In this document: positions 44,356-56,139 of the stretch, one piece after another
Numbering within the stretch: the first letter of the stretch is position 1
Layout of the letters: each line of letters starts with the position of its first letter
From: Acanthochlamys bracteata
Taxonomy: Eukaryota > Streptophyta > Magnoliopsida > Pandanales > Velloziaceae
Length of the DNA: 64,000 nucleotides
Reading direction: 5' to 3'
Assembly (NCBI GenBank): GCA_019914995.1
Contig: CM034142.1
Span: forward strand, 6,943,513 to 7,007,512
Made by a program: the position numbers and the translations under genes
Notes under the pieces: generated by a model
Told to the model about the DNA's origin: nothing
The model's database searches: none
What the model saw: the letters and a program-made list of their open reading frames with translations, nothing else

Positions 44356-47300
44356 TCATTCATCTTCCTCTTCGCCATCGTCATCTGCCAAAGCAGTTTC
44401 ATCTCCGATGCCTTCGAGGAGGGATTCCACATTTTCACCCAGCTCTCTTAGCCTTGTGCTTAGCTTCTCAACCTTGCTTTGTTCCTGACCAAGACAAACG
44501 AGTAGATCGTTGAGTTCTGATTCGCTTTCTTTCTGAGCTTCTTCTCTTGCCTCCGCTTTAATTTCCTCCACGTCAGGGTACGGCGCACTCCCTCCTTTCC
44601 GGAAAGTTTTCACTTCCGATTCTAGACGGAAATTGTCCTGTTCTAGGCTGTTATATGCATCAGAAAGGCTCTTCAAGTCTGATTCCATTTTTTCAGCCAA
44701 GTTGCGGTAGTGACTGGCCTCAACTTCAAGTTTCGTCTTCTCGGACTTGAGCATTTCAATTCGCTGCACTGATTCCTGGAGATCTTTGCGGAAAGTTTCA
44801 GCCAGGACTCTCTCCCTGCCACTGCTTGGTTTCAGCACAGCATCCGACGCATTACCACCACCAACCCTAGCCAATTCCTCAGCTAGAGCAGAGTTTCGAC
44901 CAAGCAAATCCTAAAACGTTATCAAAAACGTAGTTTAGAGTGAGTTGTCAATATGCTCAGTAAAGTAACTTCTCCACACAATCATTGAAAGCAATTGCAA
45001 AAAGACAAGAATTTGAACACAATTCATAATCAGACATCACAACCAGGCATATCTAAAACTTCCAACGAAAAATCTTCCGCTCGATTTACTGATTACTACT
45101 GTGCAAAAACATTGCATAGGTAACTTAGGCAGATAAAGACATAAGATATAGCTGTAAGTCACCTAAAGGAATATGCAAAGTCAAGAATGTAAGACATATT
45201 TATTAGAGCAATGACGAGAGAGAATCGACAAAACCTACTCCTCGTATTGGTTAGAAATTCCAAAGTAGTAAACTCGAGCAAATAGAAGTTACATACGAAT
45301 CTTGCACAATTCATCAAAGACTTCAGATCATAAGGTCTTCCTTGCAGATAAAATCAAAATTTTGCTTTAGCACCTTATGTTATAGACACTACAAAGAAAT
45401 GATGTGGAAGCACCAAAGACATTTAAAGGATTGCACACATATTCATGAGCAGTGCTACATTGAGTAACAACAAATGACTACTTTAAAACGCATCAAAGTG
45501 CAAGCTTATAAGTAGTTCAATAAGAGCAAACTACCATGGCAACCAAAAATGATTAACGAACCTGGACTTCATAACATTGTTTTTCCAGAAATGACTTCAA
45601 CCTTCTTATATAATCTTTATCGCTTTCCCCACTGACCTGCTCCAGCTCTGCTGGAAGCACAGCAACATTGTTCTTTGTGCGGCTAAAAATCTCCACAATA
45701 GCTTCTCTGATATCTGTTTCAAGCCTCCGAACATATGCAACAAAAGGAGAATCAAAAATTGATGTCAAAACTGGATGCTCATGCTTCATATCTATTTCCT
45801 CATTCTCAACCTCTTCAATCTCTATGGTACTCGCTGTATTAGATCTTGAAAGTGGCTTATGCTGTTCAATCGATGCATGCGAAAGAGAAGCAAAAGCTTT
45901 GTTTAATTGATCAAAACTCAGAAAGAATGAAGTGAGGCCAATCTTTTTGCTAATAGCATCAACAATGCTAAAGGAATCTCTGCCTCTCTCGCTAGACTTG
46001 TTGTAGATAACACATTCTCCTAGTATAAATGCTGTCAAGCCACACACATATATGCTGGAGGAAGGGTTTAAAACCAACTCAAGAAGATATGTGAGATGGG
46101 CTGGGGAATCTAGCAAGCAACTGACAGCACTTGGGCATTCAGCTAGCCAGGTAAGTAGCAATCTAAGAAGGATAGGCTGGATGTACGAATCGTCTGCTGG
46201 ATCTGCATTGGTCTTCTCATTCTTTCTACTTTTCGCAGAGGCTGCGAGAGCCAAGTACTTGAGAATCTTGTGCAATAGTGGCTCTGTGGAACCAAATGAA
46301 GGAGCTGGTATTTCAAACTTGATCTGCAAGACCTGTAATGTTCCAACGAGTTCTGTAAACCATGGGTTAGCAATAAAAGGCAAGAACAAACTTGGATAGA
46401 TGAGAAAACAAAGTCCTAATCCTTTGCTATAGTTTAACTTCAAAGTTTTCAGAAGGGTTAGAGTAGTCAGAACCACAAAGGCTAACAAATATGAGAAAAA
46501 CACATAGTTTGTACATACCCGTTCCTTGCACTTGAAATTGTCCTTCAGTAGATGAGTTAGGACACTGGAAGCTCTGCAACATGTCTACATGGCACAAACC
46601 AACCATGAAACCAGGGATCAAAATATTATCCATAGCATACATTCAAGAGCTCAATTAAAAGAGAGCAACTATCAAGAAAGATTTCACATAAATAAGTCAA
46701 TTAGTTCTCTGGATTTTGTGGACATATCATTGCAATACAAAGCATCTCCCCATTCGCCATTTTCGACATAGGACTTAAAACACAAAAAAAAAAAAAGAGC
46801 AAAGTAAAAAAGAAAAAGGAAGACAAGAACCTAGTGGCACATAGCAAAGGGTACTCGAGAAAAAGTGATGGAGAAAAGAGAATGCATTAAATCTGTCAAT
46901 GAGTAATCAGTGATCTGGGTCACAATTGTGCCGTCCACAGCCAGTAGCATCCCTAAATGGAGAAAGTGTACAAAACACATTGCACCTATAGCATTCTAGG
47001 CTGTACACATCAATGAAAATTTAGATTTAATTATTCATGTATGCTTTGCAAGTACAAAGCAATATAACGTTGTCATAGTAAACTTCTAAACCTTTATTCC
47101 ATATCCAAGTCCACCATCCATTTAAGCTCTTTAAGATTGAGTAAAACTGCTACATAAGAAAGAAGTCTTACCTCAAGATTTTCTATTTCCTCATTTGAAG
47201 AAAGTGCATGTAACAGGATACTGCAATAGCAAAATGAGTAACTTAAAAAAATAAGTATATAATAAACAAATTGCTTGTAATGCAGTAGTTCCACAAACAA

Positions 47301-50300
47301 GGTTTTCAAAACTGACAGCAATTAAAGAGATCGTTAGAACATAAACTGCTCTGCTCTTATGATTGCAAAAGCTAATACACTTCCAATATGTGAAGTTCAT
47401 TTCCATAGAAACTATGCACCAGATAATGTGTGAAAAACGATAAGTTCATAATATGAGCTTGCCTTCCAAATGACATGCTGTTATCATGTTCTGTTTTAGC
47501 ACGACCGCCTAAATTTGGTTGAGAAATCATTGTTGACGCTAGCATCAATTGGCCATCCACATTTTTCTACAGCATAAAACAGGGCATAAAAACCATTTAC
47601 CTTGGAGGCATAAGGGGAAACCTTCAACAATAATCTCAACATCACACACAAGTATGAAAACTCACAGATATAAATGTTTGTGTTAAATTGTAGAAGGGTA
47701 TATACATGAATCAGAATCTCAAAGTTCATTTTCTTAACCACTGAAATTCACTTCCTAATATTCAATAGGAAATCAAAATGAGTCACAAGCACTGCACCAT
47801 CAACCTGTATCTATTCCTCTTTGCTATGTGGCAACTAGTTAGCATAAAATTTACTAGTTAACATATGTGGCAACTAGGAATTTATATCCCCAGCAGCTTA
47901 ACTAACTGGCATCTACTACTGGTAGTTGTCACAGAAGTTATGCCCACAGATGAAGGATCATGGAAAGAATAAGCTTAGAGAAGACCCTCTGATGGTGATA
48001 CTCATGCATGGGCTTCCTTTTTCTTTAAATCATGCATACACTAGTAGAAGTTAAGTCTGTGTTCAGACGCATGGTCAAGAGTTTGCTCTCACCTAAAACT
48101 ATCAGTAATGATGAGGAATTACACCAAAGCAGGGAAAACGTTAATATACCTAGCGGCGAAAAGGTTAAACTATCAACAAGCAAAGATATTCTTAATACAA
48201 CAAAATAGAAAAAGGTTTCACAAAGAAAGTGATACTAAATGTAGGCATATAAATGGCATTCTTCAGAAATTCAGGAAACAACCTCACAGAAGCACGCCAA
48301 AACATAGTCCGCGGCTAGAAATTCTTGTGTTACTGTAGTGCGTAGAGTAATACGAAGAATTGCATTCAGGGCAGGCTCGAGATGAGGCTCCTCCCCAACT
48401 GATCTGATGGCAAGAATGTCAAGATTCTGTTGATTCCTTGTGACCAAATCACCAATGCATTGCAGTGCCTAAGAATCACATAAAGAATGTTACCAGAAAA
48501 AAGATGAAGACTTTTGCATACCATTATGAAGTCTTCAATGGGGAGATCTAGTGCTAGGAAAGCAGATAAGTTCATTAAGAGAAGCAGCAAATCTCTATAG
48601 GTGTCGAACAATCTTACCATAGACCGAACAGCAACAGAAGCCCATTGACTCTCAACACCCAACATTAAAAGGTGGTCCAAGATCTTAACCTGCAACCAAA
48701 AGATTGACAACTTCAATTTGAGCTTGACAATTAAAATTGCTCCCTAGAAGGTTATGCTAGTACCTGGGCCAAAGCATTCTGATTTGCCAGTTTATTCGTC
48801 TCCTTGGCAGCTTCAGTTTCACCTTCTGGGCCTCCCATCAAAAGCAATTTGACAGTTCCCAAGGCATTGAGCAGATTGATCGTCTACTGGCATGGCGTTT
48901 ATTTTAAGAAAATGAACACAAATGAGATGATATGTCTTGGCTATCCTAACAACCATAAGAATGAAAGGAGTATACCTTTTGTTGAGTGAAATTATAAGCA
49001 CTGCCCCTTCGAAGCTTCAGGATTGACACTAAAGGCTCAAAGCCAAGTGTTTCCCTTAGCAGTACCTAAAAATAGAAAAACGAGAAATTTTACATAAGGT
49101 AAGACCTGATAACAACACAAGAAGAGGCTCACCTGATTAGATGTGTTTTTCCGAATAAGATTGTTCAACAGTTCTATACAATCCTGCACACATAAAAGTT
49201 AAGAGATGATTACGTGATTTAAGAACTTAATAACATAGCCTAACAACTCCTCTTGAGTACTTAATGCAACAGATCTAGTCTAAGTGAGCCATAAGATCTA
49301 TATGTTCCACCAAGATCAGCAGAATAAAGCCATGTGCAATATAGTACATGTACAGGAGACAATTCAGATTATAAGGGGACATCGCTTCAATCCAAAATGA
49401 GTACATATACAAGAGAAATTTCAAAGATCTGCAGTATTCTCAATTGGAAGCAAATGCCAACTATTTATCATGGAAATGAAAAAATAAACAAAAATAATAA
49501 GTTCGCACTCTCTGATTGAAGCCAAGGCAGTACAGCAAACCGACAAATTATACATTCGTCGCACAAAGAGTGAATTTAAAAGTTTGCTTTCTTCTCTCAT
49601 TTTCCCAATATGCCCTCACTTTGATACATATAGCAAATGAAAAGTTTAAGTATCAATTTATTCTACAATAGCCAGACAGCCAAGAAGAATCTATCAAGCT
49701 ATTGTGGACATGCAAATCCTTAGTTTCTGAAACAAAGTTACCTGCACCACAACACCTCCTTCCGAGCCTCCTTCCTCTTTGATGATGCTAAATATCTTCT
49801 CAAATGCACCCTCAAAAACAACAATCTTTTGTATTTCCTGAAAAGGAAATGGAAAACATCTTACGGATTAAGTTCTTACAACACAAGAACACACAAAGAT
49901 TAGGAAATTTCCCCACCTCAGCCTCACGAGTAAGATAAGTAAGCAGCAGCAACGCTTCATTTCTTATTACCTGCGAAGAAAGAAAACAATGAGCTTGGGG
50001 AGTGATTAGAAATGTTTCTCCATAGTATAGGAGATATTGCTTCCGACGACTTTCTGAAATGTCCATTAAATTAAAGAAAGTTTCTTCTACAATTAAATAC
50101 ATATCCTGCTGTAGTACCCATTACCTAAGTAATTATAAAGCCAAATGCAAATTCCTTATACCAAATCTAAAGCCAGTGTCACAATATAACCCTTGATGAA
50201 CACGCTTATTCTGTCTCTATTTATAACAACTCCGCGTACATCATTGACCTCTATAACGTCTGTTTATACTCATAACTTGGAAATGCTCTACATGTTAGTA

Positions 50301-52003
50301 CAGACTCTTTTGGTAAATAAGACAAAATCAAACTAGTGAATCGCTTCAAAGTTCTGTTATTATCATTTTTTGAGAAGCACTAATGTGATTTTGAGATTGT
50401 TGAAGGAGTAGGATAAACCATACCATATTCCTACATGCAAATTATGAGATGTTATTAAAACTCAAAAAGCAAAAAGAGAAACAGCAATTCCAACAAATTG
50501 GATGAAAATGAGAGATGTAGATAAAGGGTCATGAATGCCCCTACCTCACGATCCATAAGCATATCCATAAGATGAGTTGTACCACGAGGAATTGTAAGAA
50601 TTGCTTCTTGTAACCTGGGAATAATTCAAACCATACCAAAACAGAGCATAAGAAGAAGAGAAGAGCAAAAGAGATGTGCGGGTACGGGAAAGGATATAAT
50701 AAAATCAAAGTTGCTACCTGTTCGGGGAGTGTGTCAGCAGGGCAGTTAGAAGCTGAAGAGTATAGTATCTGATGTAGAAGTCATCCTCAGACTGCCAAAG
50801 GTTCATACAGACAAAAATAAGTACAAGTAAAGAAGAACTATGTAGTCTAAGTTACAAACTTACCAACAAACTTATAAGTAGAGAAATGTTCTCTGATTCT
50901 CGCGAAAGCAGGTCAGAATTAAGTGATGCTGCTTGAACCTCATTTTGCGATGTACGTGACATATCCACTGGGGTCAATGCACTCACAAGTGTTTCTAAAG
51001 CGCCTCTAACCATCTCCACATCATCTCGTTCTTCCTTTAAAACATTTAGCAACACTGGGAACCCTATTCCAAAATATTTATGGCAATTATAATCTATCAT
51101 TAAGGAAGGAATGCTTGTGATGATGAAGATGCTCATACCCATTGCCCCAACTGCCAGTTGAGCAGAACGACTTTCAGCTACAAGTGATTGAAGCTCAGAG
51201 ATAGCAGCATGCCTATCTTCAGCACGAAGACCATTGTTTATTCGATCAAGTAAGCGCTCAACGTAGCTAATGAAAGTAACAATTTGTCAATATAAGTTCA
51301 GACATCAAATATATGCAGCCTAAAAAGAAGAGAACCTATAAGTATAGGCAAGAGGGGGAAACATGTTATACCTATCTTCATTAGCTGAAGAATTTTCATT
51401 TCCAAAGACAAAGCCACCAACTCCCTGCATAAATTTTTGACTCGAAATTAGCACGATAGGTTGAAATAAAACATTTTGCTAGCATAAATGGCCTTAACAT
51501 TAGATACAGAAACGCTCATCATGCCACAGCAAGCAGATTCATGACTCTTTGACAACTCGAAACGAGAAAATGTAACTCGCAATGCTCTACAGAACCAGAA
51601 GTTCAACTCGAATCTTAGAACTCCTTAAACTGATCGTTTCAGAAACACCACTAGTAATCGTCTTCTCAATTAAAAGAAATCAGAAAAATGACTTCAATTG
51701 CTATTTGTCGAAATACAAGAACAAACTGTGATCACAATTCAACCTATATCTGAAATGCTGACAAATCGATCGAAAAGTTTAAGATTGATTCCTGAAATTG
51801 CTACTATAACGACGACAGCAATCGAATCAATCAATCAATCAATTAATCATCTCCAAACCTGATCGTGATACCAACAATTAATTCGAAACAACTATGAAAA
51901 AACAGCTTATTTTGAAAATTAAGATGTCCTAAATTGGTATGGAATTGAGATTTCAAACCTGAGCTACGGCATTGAGATTGATCCTTCCCAACTTGAACTC
52001 CAT
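44356..52003 (-). CDS. GC6: Golgin candidate 6, p115/Uso1-like vesicle tether
   Basis: Golgi tethering factor. Eighteen exons, 5' to 3': 52003-51959, 51424-51372, 51266-51139, 51063-50864, 50791-50718, 50614-50545, 49970-49917, 49837-49742, 49183-49133, 49065-48976, 48884-48764, 48689-48618, 48468-48283, 47566-47463, 47220-47172, 46584-46519, 46332-45562, 44910-44356; about 927 aa (Arabidopsis GC6 about 914). It starts MEFKLGRINLNAVAQGVGGFVFGNENSS (in two exons). An armadillo-like Uso1/p115 head (GFPVLLNVLKEERDDVEMVR, EVIRNEALLLLTYLTREAE) runs to about residue 740. Then comes a coiled coil (ETFRKDLQESVQRIEMLKSE) and an acidic end DDDGEEEDE. Exon 14 has a GC donor (47462-47461). Exon 11 carries one extra A in an A run (plus strand 48840-48844), which shifts the frame to a stop; all other phases agree. 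Either an assembly error or a broken allele. Confidence 0.93.
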
Positions 52004-53353
52004 CCAGATTGATCAATCAATTCGATCACTCGAAGTTTCTTCTTCTCGAATTCGAATTGCTTGAAAAGGAAAAAGAAAATCCTGATCTCGAAAATTTTTC
52101 TATCTTTGATCGGTCGAGTGCGTACGTGCCGGACCACGCAGATCGAGCGTCTTGCTTCTTCTTCTAAAACATGTCCACCTTTTGTAACCAATCAAATACC
52201 TCCACGTATACACTATGTTTTGATGTTTGCAATGTAAGTCTATTACGTATGGTTTATAGAGTAGCAAAACCCTTAACCAAGATTATCTTCGTATAATAAT
52301 TCATGAATTTCTAACAGCGGACTATTAGTTTGAAGTGTTTTTAGTAAGTTTTCCTGCCTTCGTATATGTGCACATAATTAGTACGAGTTTCATTGTGAAA
52401 GTTTTTCCTTTAGCTTTTGGTCGTATTTATTTATCATATAATTTAAATTTTTATTTAATTTCAAAATAAAATAAATACAAAAATTAAATTTAAATTTTAA
52501 AATTACAAATTTTATTCTAAAGTCATTTTTAATACAAATTCAATATATTTTTTATTTAAATACATTATGAATTTAAAATTAAATAAATAAATTTAGAAAT
52601 CATCGTAACATATATTAATCCGAATGATTATAATTTTATTTATACAATCAATCCATTTTATAAAAAATGATCCGATGGACCAATTTCGAACCGCTTCAAT
52701 TCGACTGACCGAATCAAACCGAATTAAATTATAATATAATTTTTTATCAAAAATTTTAATTTTATTTAATTTAAAAATAAAATAAAATACAAAAACTTAA
52801 ATTTATTTTTTCTTTTAAAATTTTTACTTTCAAATTTTAAATTTTAACAAATTTTATTTCTAAGCTCACTTTTAATATAAATTAAATATAAAAATATATT
52901 TTTTATTAAACTTATTTTAAATTTTTATTTTTTATAAATACACTTTGTGAGTTTTAAGTTAAATAAACATACCCATAAATGTTCTTAGCATGGGTCCAAC
53001 AATACGAGCCACTTCAAAGATCTATACAGCGAGTAGATGATATGATTTCAGTTGGAATCGAAGTTAGAATGGAAGAAAAAACAGAGCATCAAAAAGATCT
53101 ATACATCTTTTTTCTGAAATTTGTAAAACAGTTGTTTTGAACACTGTTTAAAACGAAATTGTGAAATTAGATTTTCTCACTGTTTGAAACAAAGAACATC
53201 CCTTTGTTCAAATTCATTCATTACAACAACAACAACAAGAGGCAATCCAGAATAATTTACATACACACAACAGAAAGAAAAAGAAAAACAAGAAAGAAAA
53301 CTTTCATCATTACAAGCAGAAAGAAAAAGCAGCTCAGAGAATTTTTCAAGCAC
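52004..53353. other. GC6 promoter side and spacer to COPT5
   Basis: 52004-52180 is probable GC6 5' leader. The rest is AT-rich, with TTTAATTTAAAAATAAAATAAAA-like words at 52440-52950 of the MITE-like type. Nothing else recognised. Confidence 0.5.
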
Positions 53354-53794
53354 TCAAGCACAAGCACAAGAAGAGGTCTCATTGGTTTCGCTGACGTCAC
53401 CGTGGCTGCGGAACACAAAATATCCAACAGCTAATCCAACCACAACGGCAATAAACACGCCGCCGTTGAACGACATGACAGCAAGCATAAGCAAGTACCC
53501 GATCACCGAGTTCACGCAGAACACGACCGACGCGGCCAGTCTTCCGACCGTCGACACCTTCAGTCCCCCGCTCTGCCGATTGATCAGAGGGATCTGAAAG
53601 GACGGTTGGGATTGATCGGAAGATTTAGAGGGGAGAGTTTGGAGTCGAGATCTGATGGAGTCCATGTACTGGTAGAAGGTTGCGAAGAGGAAGAGGAAGA
53701 TGAGAGAGAGGAGGTAGCCGGTCCACGTGTTGACGCGCCATTGGTCGATAAGGATCGTAACGTTCTTGCCCCAGTAGAACGTCATGTGCATCAT
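53354..53794 (-). CDS. COPT5: Copper transporter, COPT5-like (CTR family)
   Basis: Single-exon 146 aa protein, the same length as Arabidopsis COPT5, which exports copper from the vacuole or prevacuole toward the cytosol. It has the short Met-containing start MMHMTFYWGKNVTILID, a first TM (WTGYLLSLIFLFLFATFY), a variable cytosolic loop, a second TM with the copper-pore MxxxM motif (MLAVM) and a third with GLAVG (GxxxG, for trimer packing). It ends in CACA, a Cys pair that can bind copper. There is no long Met-rich N-terminus, as expected of COPT5 rather than COPT1/2. Frames on the other strand are shadows. Confidence 0.95.
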   Translation of the reverse strand: MMHMTFYWGKNVTILIDQWRVNTWTGYLLSLIFLFLFATFYQYMDSIRSRLQTLPSKSSDQSQPSFQIPLINRQSGGLKVSTVGRLAASVVFCVNSVIGYLLMLAVMSFNGGVFIAVVVGLAVGYFVFRSHGDVSETNETSSCACA

Positions 53795-54270
53795 CTTCGC
53801 TTGGCTCGCCGGAGACGGTGAAGAAGGTTAAAATTGGAAGAACAGATTAAAATTTTCTGCAGAAGAAGAAATGAAAATTCTTTTTTCTGCTGAGAACAAG
53901 ATGAAGAAGAAAAACAAGGAGTTGTTGGGATTGGACGAAAAGGGTACGACTATGACTTTTAATAATAAAATTGCCACTGCCTAGAATAAATTTAACACAA
54001 TTTTACCACTGGTAATGAACTGTATTGGATGTTTTAACAGGGTACTTTAGTAAATGAGACAGAGAGAGGAATGAAGGTAGTAGTACAAGTTTTCTCTTGC
54101 TTGTACTGCACAGAAAGAAATGACTACAACTAATAAAAGACAAAAATGTGAATAGAGGAACAGTTGAAGTTTTTTTTATATTGATTTATTAAAAAATAAA
54201 ATTTATAAAATGATTTTTTTAAACTAAATTAGAAATAAGTTTTCATTTTTATGTTTCAGTTACATTAAGT
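53795..54270. other. COPT5 upstream region
   Basis: Probable 5' leader (GAAGAAGAAATG-rich) and promoter. No distinct motif I would stand by. Confidence 0.4.
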
Positions 54271-54526
54271 ACGTGTTTACTAACATCCCAAATTTTACTT
54301 TTTTAAATTTATTTTTAATATAAAATATTTAATAAAATTAAAATAAATTTTTTTATTAATAAATTTTTTTAAAATTCAAATTTAAAACTTACTATAAATA
54401 TATAATTAATATAAAATTTTATTTTTTATTAATTATTTTTATTTTTAATTTTATTTTTTAAATTTATTTTCTAAAAATTCTATTTTATTCAAAAACTTCA
54501 CTTCGGCACCGCTTTGTAAACACGCA
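54271..54526. mobile_element. MITE-like AT-rich element with CGTGTTTAC ends
   Basis: Left end ACGTGTTTACTAAC, right end TTTGTAAACACGC: inverted ends CGTGTTTAC around about 230 bases of A+T-rich DNA. A possible subfamily of the GCGTTTGG repeats. Confidence 0.55.
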
Positions 54527-54729
54527 CTAAAAAGTGATCAAGTGAAGAAGTGTCTAGTATAATAGAATTCAAATAAAAATAAGAATGATAACTGAAATAT
54601 ATTATAAATGTTCACAACTCTAAATTTAACAAAAAAAAATAATTCGGAGCAACTAAAATATACCTTACAAATCATTAGATATATCATAGCAAAAAAAATA
54701 TATACATGCAAAAGTTACTATCTACTACA

Positions 54730-54940
54730 GCGTTTGGTATTCCATTTTATCTCATTCTAAAAATTTTATTTTATTTCATATTTTTTAATAAATTTGTTAC
54801 AATCTTCTATATAATTTATTTAATTTTAAAAATTTAGTAAGTCTTATTATTACTTTTTTTCATAAAAAATAAAATTCATTTAAAAAAAATATAAAAATTT
54901 TTATTTTAAAAATTATATTTTAAAAATCTTCTCAAACGCT
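54730..54940. mobile_element. MITE-like AT-rich element with GCGTTTGG ends
   Basis: Left end GCGTTTGGTATTCC, right end TCTCAAACGC: the last eight bases are nearly the reverse complement of the first eight. The interior has the family's TATTTTTTAATAAATTTGTTA and TTATTATTAC words. Confidence 0.6.
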
Positions 54941-56139
54941 TCTTATACACAAAATATATTAAGAAATAAAACAGCTTCAAATGGTGCTTGATGATGTTTT
55001 CACAGGTACATCAACTCATGATAGTCATCGCAATCTCATAGCGTTGCCCTATATCAAAGGACGAAAACTTTCAGTTTGTGCTTATTTCAGATGGCCCATA
55101 ACTAAATTTTATAAAAATAAAAAATTAAAATTAAAATCATTTTAAAAATAAAATTAAAATTATTTTAAAAATAAAATTAAAATAAAGTTTAGTATTTATA
55201 TTTCAATAAATTTTTAAAATATATTAAAAATTAAAAAATATAATTATATTAAAAAATATGTAAATAAAAAAATTAGAACTAAAATTTCGTATGTAAAAAT
55301 AAAATTTTAAATTTTTTATGTAATTGAAATATGTAAACTGTTCAAAACTCAAAATTTAGTAAGAGAAAGTAAAATTACGGACATTTAAAATACGTCCTTT
55401 ATAGAACACAAGACAACAGCACAAGAATCCAAGATAATAGTAGACTCTAATAAGTATAATACCAGTAAATTGATGTTTATAGACAAATAACACAATCTAA
55501 GTTACAATCAACCCAGGTAAATTGTAGAAATTCTAACATTATATCATACACGAACTTAGGAGCTAGAGGTGCTGCTTCATTTCCTAGCTACTCAACTGGG
55601 CACCATGATCAAGCTCGCACATTAGAGAAATTCAAAAGCTGCCACAAGGAGATGCTTTATATTCAACTTTGCTTATGAAACTTCTTTATCAAAACAAAAG
55701 GTTCCAGCACCATGAAGCAAAGGTCTAGGTCCATACATAGAGTGCCTGCAAAATACCAACAAGATTATGGCATTAATAACCAAAGAGTAAAATGTTCAAC
55801 CTGTCTTTGTTCTCCTACTACTTTTCCGAGCTCTCAAGCACTTCCTTGATGTTGATTTTCAATGGACAATGATGCTGAAAGTAACACCTAGAGCAGATAA
55901 ATAGAAAAGTGTAATTTCCATCGTATCAAATTACAATCCATGAATGTGTTGGTTGCTATCTCTATCAATGTACAATGTATCCGGAGAACATCATTGGTTT
56001 CATACCCGAAGTCTGCCCTTCTCAATAAACATATACAACAATAGGGAACTGGAAACCTTTGTGGCATAATTAATGGCTGCTGAAAAAAACCTTTTCTAAG
56101 TATTCTCTTGCAGGAATTCCCACCAAGATCAAGAAAAGG
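54941..56139. other. Spacer and 3' flank of the CCX gene
   Basis: AT-rich to about 55400, then ordinary composition that is probably the CCX 3' untranslated region and beyond. No second gene recognised. Confidence 0.4.
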
